A program made the translations under genes and the position numbers. Shown here in pieces: positions 16,058-23,741 of a stretch of DNA of 55,581 bases. How positions within the stretch are numbered: the first letter of the stretch is position 1; each line of letters starts with the position of its first letter. This DNA comes from Pelotomaculum terephthalicicum JT. GTDB taxonomy: Bacteria; Bacillota; Desulfotomaculia; Desulfotomaculales; Pelotomaculaceae. Location of the stretch: contig NZ_JAKNBL010000020.1 in the NCBI RefSeq assembly GCF_022410535.1, positions 1 to 55,581 of the forward strand, given 5' to 3'. The notes beneath the pieces are model-generated. The model saw nothing but the letters and a program-made list of their open reading frames with translations, was not told the origin of the DNA and made no database searches.

Positions 16058-17146
16058 GTGTCAAAAAAAATAGTTGAGCAGGAGAAAAGGGCTTTTATGA
16101 CCGGCAACGAGGTGGTTGCCTGGGCCGCGCTGGCCGCCAAGGCCGACATCATGTATGGTTACCCGATTACCCCGCAGAACGAAATCATGCATTATTGGAC
16201 AAGAATGGCGCCCAAATATGAAAAAAGCTTTTTGCAGACGGAAGATGAACTCTCCGCCGGTTTTACCACCATCGGCGGCGTTATGGCGGGCCGCAAGGCT
16301 TTTACCGCCACCGCCGGGCCGGGCAACACCCTGATGCAGGAGCCCATGTCCATGGCTGAAATGATGCGCCTGCCCACCGTGGTGGTTGTCCAGCAGAGGG
16401 GCGGCCCGTCCACGGCCACAGTAATTTATTCGCAGCAGGAAGTGACGATGACCTCTATCGGCGGCAATGGGGAGGGTATGCGCATTGTTTACTCCACATC
16501 CAGTCACCAGGAACTCTATGATTATACCATCAAGGCTTTTAACACGGCGTGGAAATACCGCTTTCCCACTTTTGTGCTGGGAGACGGTTACCAGGCCAAA
16601 ATGCGCGAGTCGCTGACGCTGTATGACCCGGAAGCACGGGGCATCGAGTTAATTCCCCCCGAAGCTTATGTCGGCAAGGAAGGGGTGCCCGGGAAAGACA
16701 GGCCGCCCGCCCATTTCAGGAACACTTACAATATGGAGGAAGAACTTTACGAATTGGTGATGGATGCTCTCCAGGACTATGAAAAGATCAGTCCGGATGT
16801 GGCTGAGTATCACTCTGCCGGCATCGAAGACGCTGAACTGGTGATTGTCGGGCACGGTATTGTCTATCGCGCGATCAAAGCGGCCGTGGAAGCCATGCGG
16901 GAAAAGGGTTTGCGGGTTGGTTATTTCCGGCCGGTGACCTTGCGCCCGCTGCCTGTTCCACAAATTAAAGAATTGATGGCAAGCAATAAACAGATATTGT
17001 TGATGGAATCCTCGTACGGTCAGCTGGCCAGGTTGTTTAAAGACGTTGCTTATGGTTCGTCCACCAAGATTAATACATTTTTCAAACCGGGTATGGGCAT
17101 AACCGCAGAAGAGGTGGAAGCCGCGGCCAGGGAGATTCTTAAATAA
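16058..17146 (+). CDS. 2-oxoacid:ferredoxin oxidoreductase, alpha subunit (KorA/VorB-like)
   Basis: A 362-residue subunit. It opens with the family's PYR-domain pattern (GYPITPQNEIMHYW) and contains ATAGPGNTLMQEPMSMAEM and VVVQQRGGPSTAT. It oxidises a 2-oxoacid and CoA to acyl-CoA and CO2 while reducing ferredoxin, together with the beta (TPP), gamma and ferredoxin-like subunits downstream. Whether the substrate is 2-oxoglutarate or a branched-chain 2-oxoacid cannot be decided here, although the four separate subunits fit a KorABCD type. GTG 16058 follows AAGGGGGA. A 258-base gap with repeats splits it from the beta gene. Confidence 0.85.
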   Translation: MSKKIVEQEKRAFMTGNEVVAWAALAAKADIMYGYPITPQNEIMHYWTRMAPKYEKSFLQTEDELSAGFTTIGGVMAGRKAFTATAGPGNTLMQEPMSMAEMMRLPTVVVVQQRGGPSTATVIYSQQEVTMTSIGGNGEGMRIVYSTSSHQELYDYTIKAFNTAWKYRFPTFVLGDGYQAKMRESLTLYDPEARGIELIPPEAYVGKEGVPGKDRPPAHFRNTYNMEEELYELVMDALQDYEKISPDVAEYHSAGIEDAELVIVGHGIVYRAIKAAVEAMREKGLRVGYFRPVTLRPLPVPQIKELMASNKQILLMESSYGQLARLFKDVAYGSSTKINTFFKPGMGITAEEVEAAAREILK

Positions 17147-17404
17147 AAACAGGAGACAGGAGTCAGGAGTCGGAATAACTTTGGGGTAAAGCTTCAGGGT
17201 TTAAAAACCCTGAAGAAAAGCAAGAAATCCCTACTGAATTCTGACTACTGACTCCTATTTTGTGATTCTGACTCCTGAATTCTGAATACCTAAATAGTAA
17301 TAAAAGTAATAAAAATCTTTAGGCGATTTACAGTATAAACTGCCTGCTAATCAGGTAAAGATATGATTGTCGGCAACAATACCACTTGAGGGCGGTGCTG
17401 TGGA
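17147..17404. repeat. Repeat insertion between the alpha and beta subunit genes
   Basis: No gene is present. AGGAGACAGGAGTCAGGAGT (17151-17170) is mirrored by inverted relatives (CTGACTACTGACTCCT, 17241-17256, and CTGACTCCTGAATTCTGAA, 17268-17286). Between them lies a perfect 11-bp hairpin (17192-17202 with 17205-17215). The whole behaves like a small palindromic element inserted inside an operon. Confidence 0.65.
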
Positions 17405-18160
17405 TTGTCAGTTAATAATTCTTGCGCGATAGAGCCCGTCATGCCCCAAAGCTGGCGGGCGGACACCAAACCCCACAAGTTTTGCCCGGGTTGCGGGCAC
17501 GGCCTGGTTTTGAAATGCCTGGGTCAGGCGATTGATGAACTGGGCATCCAGGGAAAAACGGTGTTCGGGTGCGATATCGGCTGTTCCCTGCTGTCATGGG
17601 ACTTTTTTAACCTGGATTCCGTCCAGACACACCACGGGCGCACCACGCCGGTTGTCACCGGCATCAAGCGGGCCAGGCCGGAATTGATCTGTATAGCGTA
17701 CATGGGTGACGGGGGAGGTTATTCGATAGGCGTGCAGCATCTCATCAGCGCGGCCGCGCGCGATGAAAAGATCACCGCCATTCTGGCCAACAACACGCAG
17801 TACGCGATGACGGGGGGCCAGATGGCGCCAACCACCATGCCCGGGCAAAAAACAGAAACCACTCCTTACGGACGCGACCCTGAGACCACGGGATTCCCTT
17901 TGCACGGCCAGGAAATGGTCGCATCCGTCAGCAGGGAAGAGGCTTACGTGGCCCGGGGCAGCATTGCCAACCTCCGCCAGCTGAAGAGCTTTATCAAAAA
18001 GGCGCTGGAAAACCAGATGAAGGAGATTGGTTTTTCTTTTGTCGAGGCTCTTTCCGCCTGCCCTACGAACTGGCGTACCAATGCCGCGGAAACGTGGGAT
18101 TTTATTGAAGAAAAAATGCCGGTTTATTTCAAGGTGGGTGAAACCAGGAAAAATGAATAA
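17405..18160 (+). CDS. 2-oxoacid:ferredoxin oxidoreductase, beta (TPP-binding) subunit
   Basis: A 251-residue subunit. It has the cluster and TPP-binding start FCPGCGHGLVLK, then GCDIGCSLLSWDFF, and the TPP motif region YMGDGGGYSIGVQHLISAA with NNTQYAMTGGQMAPTT. It contains the catalytic cofactor and contacts the alpha subunit. TTG 17405 follows GAGGGCGGTG; ATG at 17441 is a less likely alternative lacking a good site. Its stop overlaps the start of the gamma gene. Confidence 0.85.
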   Translation: MSVNNSCAIEPVMPQSWRADTKPHKFCPGCGHGLVLKCLGQAIDELGIQGKTVFGCDIGCSLLSWDFFNLDSVQTHHGRTTPVVTGIKRARPELICIAYMGDGGGYSIGVQHLISAAARDEKITAILANNTQYAMTGGQMAPTTMPGQKTETTPYGRDPETTGFPLHGQEMVASVSREEAYVARGSIANLRQLKSFIKKALENQMKEIGFSFVEALSACPTNWRTNAAETWDFIEEKMPVYFKVGETRKNE

Positions 18161-18716
18161 AACAACAAAGATTGTGCTGGCCGGTGAGGGGGGCCAGGGA
18201 GTTCAGTCAGTGGCCGAGATTATCGCGGAAGCGGCAAATGAGGAAGGCAAACAGGCCTTATATATTCCTAACTTCGGGGTGGAGCAGCGCGGCGGGGTGT
18301 CGGTGGCCTATGTCCAGATCAGTGACGGCGATATCGGCGCGCCGAAATTTCAAACCGGCGATATCGTGGTGGCGCTCAGTGACCGCGCCGTGCGCCGTAC
18401 CGTTAATTACGCGGGACCGGGCACCACTTTTGTGTATGAGAGCGGGATCGAGGGCATAGAAAGTGAGCTTCCTCAAAAAGCAGGCAGGATCTTGCCCATA
18501 CCGGCCATCGATGTGGCTAAAAACGAGTTTCACCCCAGGGTGTTCAACATCATCATCATGGGAGCGGTGATCGGCGCCACCGGCGTGATTCCCCTGGAGC
18601 GGGCCAAAGCCGCTGTGGAAAAAAAGCTGGGTTATAAATTTGAAAAGCAGCCGAAATTGCGTGATTTGAATTTTAAGGCGATGGAGCGCGGTGTTGAGCT
18701 GGTTGCCGAAGCTTGA
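18153..18716 (+). CDS. 2-oxoacid:ferredoxin oxidoreductase, gamma subunit
   Basis: A 187-residue subunit of the pyruvate/ketoisovalerate oxidoreductase gamma family. The start IVLAGEGGQGVQSVAEIIAE and the central QRGGVSVAYVQISDG are typical. It binds CoA or aids catalysis in the complex. ATG 18153 overlaps the beta stop codon by eight bases; reading frames extending further upstream have no family similarity. Confidence 0.88.
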   Translation: MNKTTKIVLAGEGGQGVQSVAEIIAEAANEEGKQALYIPNFGVEQRGGVSVAYVQISDGDIGAPKFQTGDIVVALSDRAVRRTVNYAGPGTTFVYESGIEGIESELPQKAGRILPIPAIDVAKNEFHPRVFNIIIMGAVIGATGVIPLERAKAAVEKKLGYKFEKQPKLRDLNFKAMERGVELVAEA

Positions 18717-18757
18717 AAGCCCGGTCTTGAAAGATTGGTGAGGAAAGGAAGTTTTCC

Positions 18758-19006
18758 GTGACTATGGAATTTCAACCAAGAACGCAGGAATTGGAAAAAG
18801 GTTATTTTACGCTTTTCCCCGGTTTATGCAAGGGCTGCGGGCTGTGCATCGAAAAATGCCCGAAAAAGTCCCTGGGCTGGTCGGACGTGCTGGGGGTTTA
18901 CGGCACGCCGTCGGTGCGGGCAAACAGCGACTGTATTGCCTGCGGAATTTGCCGGGACGTTTGCCCGGACTGCGCGATACATATTGAAAAAAAGGTGAAG
19001 CATTAG
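18758..19006 (+). CDS. 2[4Fe-4S] ferredoxin-like delta subunit
   Basis: An 82-residue iron-sulfur protein. Two clusters are predicted from CKGCGLCIEKCPKKS (about 25-39) and CIACGICRDVCPDCA (about 61-75). It passes electrons from the TPP site to ferredoxin and fits the KorD-type small subunit of four-gene 2-oxoacid oxidoreductases. GTG 18758 follows AGGAAAGGAAG at 6 nt; ATG 18764 is an alternative. It is the last operon gene before the transposon, 67 bases downstream. Confidence 0.88.
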   Translation: MTMEFQPRTQELEKGYFTLFPGLCKGCGLCIEKCPKKSLGWSDVLGVYGTPSVRANSDCIACGICRDVCPDCAIHIEKKVKH

Positions 19007-19068
19007 CATTAGACCTAAGACCACGTTCAACGGTTCCCGCATGGTTATAAACGAGGTATGAGATATGA

Positions 19069-19073
19069 GATAT
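19069..19073. repeat. Target site duplication GATAT, left copy
   Basis: GATAT directly precedes the left inverted repeat. The identical GATAT follows the right inverted repeat at 34908-34912, as expected for the 5-bp duplication made by Tn3-family transposition. Confidence 0.85.
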
Positions 19074-19111
19074 GGGGTATCGCCAACATTTTAACGAAAA
19101 TATACGCTAAG
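19074..19111 (+). repeat. Left terminal inverted repeat (IRL, 38 bp)
   Basis: It begins GGGGTATCGCCAACATTT and ends CGCTAAG. It matches the reverse complement of 34870-34907 at 36 of 38 positions. Tn3-family ends are characteristically about 38 bp and begin GGGG. Confidence 0.9.
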
Positions 19112-19186
19112 ATATAATTTGACAGCTAACTAATGGATATTTTTACTCTAATCCGTATTCTGCCATATATTGCTTTGTATAATATA

Positions 19187-19318
19187 GGTAAACTTCCTAG
19201 GGTCAGAGGATATAATGGTCTTAATTTTATCTTTACAGTCTTAAATCAGATATATATGAAAAAACAAAAAATAACCAGAGGCTATAAGAAAGCTTCTGGT
19301 TTTATGTTTTGGTAATAT
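19187..19318 (+). repeat. Direct repeat copy 1 (about 130 bp)
   Basis: It shares GGTAA-start, TCAGAGGATA, AATTTTATCT, CCAGAGGCTATAAGAA and ATGTTTTGG segments in order with 19500-19638. A hairpin (CCAGAGGC at 19276-19283 with GCTTCTGG at 19293-19300, then TTTT) looks like a plus-strand terminator. Confidence 0.7.
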
Positions 19319-19407
19319 GGGGCATTACCAGCAAGGATTTAACCAGGGGTAATTGTTAGACAATTCACTAATTTGTGATATTGCTCATGTGGGCGGTACC
19401 TCTACAT

Positions 19408-19459
19408 AAACTCAAAAGCCGGGTTACCCCCTCTCAGGATTAATCCGGCTTTTGAGTTT
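19408..19459. terminator. 15-bp inverted repeat, possible bidirectional terminator
   Basis: AAACTCAAAAGCCGG (19408-19422) is the exact reverse complement of 19445-19459, with a 22-nt loop. It lies between the two direct-repeat copies. Confidence 0.5.
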
Positions 19460-19499
19460 ACGAACCAATTTCAATGTATACCGTATATACCAGCTATTA

Positions 19500-19638
19500 G
19501 GTAAGCTTTTTAGGCTCAGAGGATACAACAGTCCTAATTTTATCTAGTCATTAAATTCAGATACATATGAAAGAACAAAATATACCAGAGGCTATAAGAA
19601 GGCGACTGGTTTTAAATTCATATATATGTTTTGGAAAT
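19500..19638 (+). repeat. Direct repeat copy 2 (about 139 bp)
   Basis: A diverged copy of 19187-19318 with small insertions. The hairpin of copy 1 is largely lost here, suggesting decay or a different role. Confidence 0.65.
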
Positions 19639-19688
19639 AATGTAGTAAAAATAGTATTTAGTTTTTAAGCTATTTATTACAACATAAG

Positions 19689-20648
19689 CTAAAGAATGAC
19701 ATTGAATAAATAGCCTATACCGATAATCGCCAAACCAACAATGCTGAAATAAGTTACAAGTAGCTTTGGTTTCAGTACTTGCCTTAAAATAATTGCTTCA
19801 GGCAAAGACAGTGCCGTTACCGCCATCATGAAAGCCAGGGCTGTGCCCATCGCCATGCCCGTCCTAACTAGTTCCTTTACAATTGGAATCATTCCGGCAG
19901 CATTGGAATATAAAGGAATGCCAATTACAACTGCAAGCGGTACTGCCAAAGGATTACTCGGGCCCGCGTATTGAGCCAGGAAACCGGCCGGGGCATAGCC
20001 GTGCATCACGGCTCCGACAGCAATTCCGACAATAACCCAAATCCAAACCTTTTTAAATATTTGCACTGTATAATCTTTTGCATAACTAATTCGCTCTTTC
20101 CAGGTTTGTTCATGCTCTTCGACGGCACAGCCGCATCCCGGAGAACTAATTTGGTACACATATTCCTCAACAAGATGCTCCAGTTTCAATCGGCCCAGAA
20201 CCGTTCCTGCAATTATAGCAATGATAACCCCACTGATAATGTATATTAGCGCTATTTCCCAGCCAAACATCATCCAGAGCATTCCCAGGGCAACCTCATT
20301 CACCATCGGCGAAGATATCAGAAAAGAGAAAGTCACTCCAAGCGGGACCCCCGCTTCCACGAAGCCGATGAACATCGGCACCGCAGAGCAGCTTCAGAAG
20401 GGTGTGAGAATACCAAGCACCGCCGCAATAATGTTGCCAATGAACTCCCCTCTATGGCCCAGCATTACCTTTGTTTTCTCTGGCGGGAAAAAGCTTCTGA
20501 TTACAGCTATAATAAATATGATCAGGACCAACAGAAATAATATTTTGACCGTGTCATAAAGAAAGAAATTAACTGCCGAACCCAGGTGTGATTCAGGTGA
20601 CAACCCCATCAGACCATAAACCAAATAGTCAACAGATTTCTGCCACAT
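19689..20648 (-). CDS. SO_0444/ArsP-type permease with in-frame TGA (likely selenoprotein)
   Basis: Reading through TGA at 20394-20396 gives one 319-residue membrane protein with about eight to ten hydrophobic segments. The TGA falls at residue 85 in GILTPF-U-SCSAVP. The second permease in this element (26518-27438) has TPFCSCSTIP at the same place, so TGA replaces a conserved Cys. Fourteen bases after the TGA a perfect 6-bp stem with GTTC loop (20364-20379) fits a bacterial SECIS. The family exports organoarsenicals or related metalloid compounds; Sec at this motif would alter substrate binding. GCGAGGG precedes ATG 20648. It follows thioredoxin-like and arsR genes in one leftward operon. 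Alternatively it is a nonsense-broken pseudogene. Confidence 0.75.
20364..20379 (-). promoter_or_regulatory. SECIS-like hairpin of the permease gene
   Basis: On the minus strand GCCGAT-GTTC-ATCGGC forms a perfect stem-loop starting 14 nt after the TGA. Position and the G/U in the loop agree with the bacterial SelB-binding element. Confidence 0.6.
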
Positions 20649-20651
20649 AGT

Positions 20652-20903
20652 TTACCCTCGCTTCTTTAACGCACTGGTGATAATTTCTTTCAACTTGTCC
20701 TTGCTTGGAACTACTCCGGACAACTTAACCTGGTTGTTAACAACCAGGGCCGGTGTCCGCATCACATTATAAGCTAATATTTCCCTCAAATCTTTTACAT
20801 GGGAAACATTCGCGTCTTCATTCAACTCTCCTAACAAGTCGATAACCATTTGCTCAAGCTTATTGCAGTTAGCGCAGCCGGTACCTAATATTTTAATATC
20901 CAT
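20652..20903 (-). CDS. Small thioredoxin-like (redox-active disulfide) protein
   Basis: About 83 residues with a glutaredoxin/thioredoxin fold and the CxxC active site GTGCANCNK near the N-terminus. The cis-proline region RTPALVVNNQVKLSG is present. This family is often placed between an ArsR repressor and an SO_0444/ArsP-type permease, as here, and is thought to handle thiol redox for metalloid transport. I chose the second ATG (20903) because AGGGAGG sits 6 nt before it; the first ATG touches the site. It overlaps the arsR 3' end and lies 3 bases from the permease gene. Confidence 0.8.
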   Translation of the reverse strand: MDIKILGTGCANCNKLEQMVIDLLGELNEDANVSHVKDLREILAYNVMRTPALVVNNQVKLSGVVPSKDKLKEIITSALKKRG

Positions 20904-21234
20904 TTTCATCCTCCCTTCCTTTTTTACTTAATATACTCAAAGTTTCTTTAACCTGCGATACCAGGATATCTTCAATCAGTTGCAGAATTTCAAAAATTTG
21001 GAGATGGTTCACTTTATACATAACTTTCATGCCATCCTTACGAGAGCTAACGATCCCCTGCTTCCTTAAAATAGCCAGATGCTGTGACATATTTGATTGT
21101 TCCACATCCAAGTCCTCGGTAAACTCACAAACACATCTTTCGCTGTTCATCAAGTATTTAATAATTCGAATCCTGGTTGGATGTGCTAAAGCTTTTATAA
21201 AATCAGCTTCCATGGATAACAACCTTTCGTTCAA
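20893..21234 (-). CDS. ArsR-family metalloregulatory repressor (first)
   Basis: About 113 residues with a winged-helix DNA-binding domain. ALAHPTRIRIIKYL, then the recognition helix DVEQSNMSQHLAILRKQGIV, then the wing KDGMKVMYKV. Cysteines in SERCVCEF, in the helix before the recognition helix, match the arsenic/antimony sensing position of classic ArsR proteins. It should repress the leftward operon arsR-trx-permease and release it on binding metalloid. TTG 21234 follows GGGGGATG; ATG 21213 is also plausible. Its promoter and operator are visible upstream (21340-21368). Confidence 0.85.
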   Translation of the reverse strand: MNERLLSMEADFIKALAHPTRIRIIKYLMNSERCVCEFTEDLDVEQSNMSQHLAILRKQGIVSSRKDGMKVMYKVNHLQIFEILQLIEDILVSQVKETLSILSKKGREDENGY

Positions 21235-21339
21235 CAGTCATCCCCCTTTATTTTTATTACAACGCCTGCTGCTACCGAACGTAAAACTGAGGGCGGCTTT
21301 TTCCGGGACGTTAAATCCTAAATGCTTAATTATATTTTC

Positions 21340-21368
21340 ATTATATGATAATATTCTAATATTGTCTA
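21340..21368 (-). promoter_or_regulatory. Promoter/operator of the leftward arsR-trx-permease operon
   Basis: On the minus strand TAGACA (21363-21368), 17 nt, TATAAT (21340-21345). An AATATTAGAATATTA partial palindrome fills the spacer, suitable as an ArsR site. Confidence 0.55.
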
Positions 21369-21425
21369 CAATGAAAGAAACGCGACAGCATTAAATTACC
21401 CGTGAGTATAAGCCAAGCGATGTCG

Positions 21426-21469
21426 GAAAAAAAGTCTTGAAGCCCGTCGAATCACTCGGGTTTCAAGAC
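21426..21469 (-). terminator. Strong terminator after the Met-rich gene
   Basis: GTCTTGAA (21434 on) pairs with TTCAAGAC (ending 21469) in a stem of about 13 bp with one or two G-U pairs. On the minus strand it is followed by seven Ts. Confidence 0.8.
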
Positions 21470-21522
21470 AGCTTTAATAATATAATTCTCTCTAGACTAA
21501 CCTAATAACTAAGACAGGCCAA

Positions 21523-21939
21523 TTATTCCGTCGGTTGAGCCACTTTGTTAGCGTCACTTTTATAATCACCAATGCTAATACCTTTAATTTTTATTTTCCC
21601 CTGTTGGGCTAGACGGCTAATAAAGAATATCACGCTTCCCTCGTTAATTTTTAACTTTTCGGCAATATCCTTTGTCTTAACTTCATCCTTGGCTTCAATG
21701 AATGTTAATATTTCTTTTTCTACCTCTCCGACCCAGTCCTCAAATAACGCCCGTACTTCCGGTGTCGCGTAACTTCCCATTTCTGCCGCCTTGGTTACGG
21801 ATTCAGTCATTTTTATACACATTTCCATAGGATTGAACCCTTTTTCCATATGCTCCATCTTATCCATACCCATTCCGCACATTTTCTGCATCATTTCCAT
21901 TGGGTTCATTGCACCCATCATACCCATTTGTTCTTTCAT
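21523..21939 (-). CDS. Met/Cys-rich protein with C-terminal winged-helix-like domain
   Basis: A 138-residue protein. The first 50 residues are crowded with methionine, a pattern suited to soft-metal binding (MKEQMGMMGAMNPMEMMQ), with Cys in KMCGMG and EMCIKM. Residues about 75-130 look like a small winged helix (TKDIAEKLKINEGSVIFFISRLAQQGKIKIKG). It may be a metal-responsive regulator or chaperone; I do not recognise a named family. ATG 21939 follows AAGGGGG at a long spacing. An upstream ATG in frame adds residues without similarity. It is transcribed leftward downstream of an arsR gene and ends in a strong terminator. Confidence 0.6.
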   Translation of the reverse strand: MKEQMGMMGAMNPMEMMQKMCGMGMDKMEHMEKGFNPMEMCIKMTESVTKAAEMGSYATPEVRALFEDWVGEVEKEILTFIEAKDEVKTKDIAEKLKINEGSVIFFISRLAQQGKIKIKGISIGDYKSDANKVAQPTE

Positions 21940-22067
21940 TTTTCCATGGACCCCCTTATAGTAATTTAATATTTCCATGGTGTTACCTGATATAAATAAG
22001 ATATAAGCCAAGTTATTCTGTCATCTTCTGGCCATCCATACTGATCCGCACTGTATCACTATAACCA

Positions 22068-22448
22068 TCACCTACCTTTAAATATTTTACAAATTGGGGG
22101 ACAAGGGGATGAAAATTCTACTTTCTTATTTTCAACCGTTTCTTTACTAACCGTTTCTTTACTTGCATATTCCTGAAATTCACTAACTAAATCTAACAAA
22201 TCTGAATTAAACAAACGGTAGTAAATAAATGCACCTTGTCGTTCTGCTGTTACAAAACCCACTTCTCGTAAAGCTCTTAAATGAAAAGAGACAAGAGTTT
22301 GGGAAAGGCTTGTAACTTCGATAATTTGGGATACGGAACTTTCGCCCTTACCAATAGCAAGCAGAATACGAAGACGGTTGGTATCTCCTAGAATTTTAAA
22401 TAGTTTAGCAACGTGTTCAACATTGGTTTCCCCGAAAAACTCACCCAC
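22068..22448 (-). CDS. ArsR-family transcriptional regulator (second)
   Basis: About 126 residues. The winged helix spans roughly residues 10-90, with LGDTNRLRILLAIGKGESSVSQI and the recognition helix SQTLVSFHLRALREVGFV. A short repeated segment (SKETVSKETV) is followed by Cys residues in SPCPPICKIF, a possible C-terminal metal site. I chose GTG 22448, 6 nt after GGAGGAG; a TTG five codons earlier would place the site inside the gene. A near-perfect 24-bp palindrome overlaps its promoter, so it is probably autoregulated. Confidence 0.8.
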   Translation of the reverse strand: MGEFFGETNVEHVAKLFKILGDTNRLRILLAIGKGESSVSQIIEVTSLSQTLVSFHLRALREVGFVTAERQGAFIYYRLFNSDLLDLVSEFQEYASKETVSKETVENKKVEFSSPCPPICKIFKGR

Positions 22449-22498
22449 ACAAAGCTCCTCCAATTCTGATATTGGTCTATTTTGATATTAGTATCGAC

Positions 22499-22547
22499 AC
22501 ATATGAGTATATACTTATATGTTAAGCGCTTTAAGATTTATTGTCAA
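22499..22547 (-). promoter_or_regulatory. ArsR promoter with 24-bp operator palindrome
   Basis: On the minus strand TTGACA (22542-22547), 17 nt, TAACAT (22519-22524). The palindrome at 22499-22522 (ACATATGAGTATATAC, then TTATATGT) has one mismatched pair and overlaps the -10 region, like SmtB/ArsR operators. Confidence 0.7.
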
Positions 22548-22754
22548 TACTTAAAAGAGATGTAAAGAAAATATTTTTAAAGATAATAGTATACTCATTG
22601 GTAACTTGTCTACACTACAAACCTGAACGAGGAAGATTTCGGTTAACTGTCTGAGTGGCCATGAATAAAAACCTGCAAGTTATTCCGGGCTGCCAATTTA
22701 CAGTCTCACCGATCCTATAAACTAACCCGTTAACTCCCCCATAAATAATTACTA

Positions 22755-23205
22755 TTATGGGGCGGTGGTTGTTTGCTCTGTGGGTGAAATCCTCTTCAGT
22801 AAATCCATTACTTTTTCTTCTATAGCATCACGAACCATTCGAAAAGTTCTTATAATTTCTTGTTCGTTACCGGACAATTTCGCTGGGTCTGGTAAATCCC
22901 AGTGCTCCCTGTTTACACCGGGGGGAGTTATAGGGCACTTATCATTAGCATCACCGCACAGAGTAATTACATAGTCACTCTTTATCAAAATATTTTCATC
23001 GATATAAATCCGAAGTCTGTTTAGATATATCTATACCAGCTTCTGACATTACCTGCAGGGCTGTTGGGTTAACACCGTGGTTTTCTATTCCAGCGCTAAG
23101 AACCTTAAATTTTTCACCGCCATAATATTTCGCAAAACCTTCCGCTATTTGACTGCGGCAGGAATTGCCCGTACAAAGAAAGTAAATCAACGGCTTAGTA
23201 TCCAT
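22755..23205 (-). pseudogene. arsC: Arsenate reductase ArsC, frameshifted
   Basis: A thioredoxin-coupled, LMW-phosphatase-type arsenate reductase broken into two frames. The N-terminal part (from ATG 23205) has the catalytic P-loop [15 protein letters not shown]. The C-terminal part has [13 protein letters not shown] with the resolving cysteines and [13 protein letters not shown]. The frame changes near 22996-23012, around GGATTTATATCG on the minus strand, where a one- or two-base change truncates the product after [11 protein letters not shown]. All catalytic residues survive, so damage is recent or a sequencing error. It would reduce arsenate to arsenite for export by Acr3, which lies divergently downstream. 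Confidence 0.85.
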
Positions 23206-23259
23206 GTTTAGGTTAATCACCTTCCAACATATCTTGGGAAACATATCTTGGGAAACTAC

Positions 23260-23288
23260 TTGACTAAAAATCCAGTAATAATTACAAT
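23260..23288 (+). promoter_or_regulatory. Promoter of the arsR-acr3 operon
   Basis: TTGACT (23260-23265), 17 nt, TACAAT (23283-23288). Just upstream the 14-base string ACATATCTTGGGAA occurs twice in tandem (23227-23254), a possible regulator site. Confidence 0.65.
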
Positions 23289-23335
23289 ATAACATAAAAA
23301 TTTAATTATTTAAATATATAGTATAAGGTGGTACT

Positions 23336-23740
23336 ATGATCAACATATTTAAGGCACTAGGAGACTCGCACAGGCTAAATATATTAAAGTTGTTGACATG
23401 TCAGGAAATGGGGGCATGTGAGATTATTCAGGCCATCGGCTTGTCGCAGCCGGCCATTGCGCACCATTTAAAAATCTTAAAACAGGCGGGGCTGATTAAT
23501 AGTGAAAAGGAGGGAAAAATTGTATTCTATACTTTGAATAAAGATGGTATCAGGGAATTTTATAAGCAGTTGGACTGTTTTCTTGATGAGCTTTCTTGTT
23601 TTTCCTGTTCCCTGCCGAAACCATCGCAGCTCAGACAAAATCCTAATCTTTGCACAGAAATGGGTTTCGACCCCGAAGTTTGCGAAAAAATGATTGATGA
23701 AGAAAAAATCATAATAAAGAGAAGAGGAGGTAAACAGTAG
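23336..23740 (+). CDS. arsR: ArsR-family transcriptional repressor (third)
   Basis: A 134-residue winged-helix regulator. Its DNA-binding part is [16 protein letters not shown], then the recognition helix [20 protein letters not shown] Cys cluster in the C-terminal third ([13 protein letters not shown], then [13 protein letters not shown]) differs from the first ArsR and could bind arsenite or another soft metal. AAGGTGG precedes ATG 23336. It ends one base before acr3 begins, so it is the repressor of the rightward export operon. Confidence 0.85.
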   Translation: MINIFKALGDSHRLNILKLLTCQEMGACEIIQAIGLSQPAIAHHLKILKQAGLINSEKEGKIVFYTLNKDGIREFYKQLDCFLDELSCFSCSLPKPSQLRQNPNLCTEMGFDPEVCEKMIDEEKIIIKRRGGKQ

Positions 23741-23741
23741 T

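Larger units (their letters stand above)
19112..19688. other. Left-end non-coding region of the transposon
   Basis: No gene is recognised in about 580 bases. The region holds a diverged direct repeat of about 130 bases (19187-19318 and 19500-19638), a terminator-like hairpin within the first copy, and a 15-bp inverted repeat between the copies. Such structured ends sometimes contain resolution sites; that is a guess here. Confidence 0.55.

Noticed and set aside
22975-23030. TGA in arsC as selenocysteine
   Set aside because: Similarity resumes in a different frame after the TGA, so this is a frameshift; no Cys is expected at that position.
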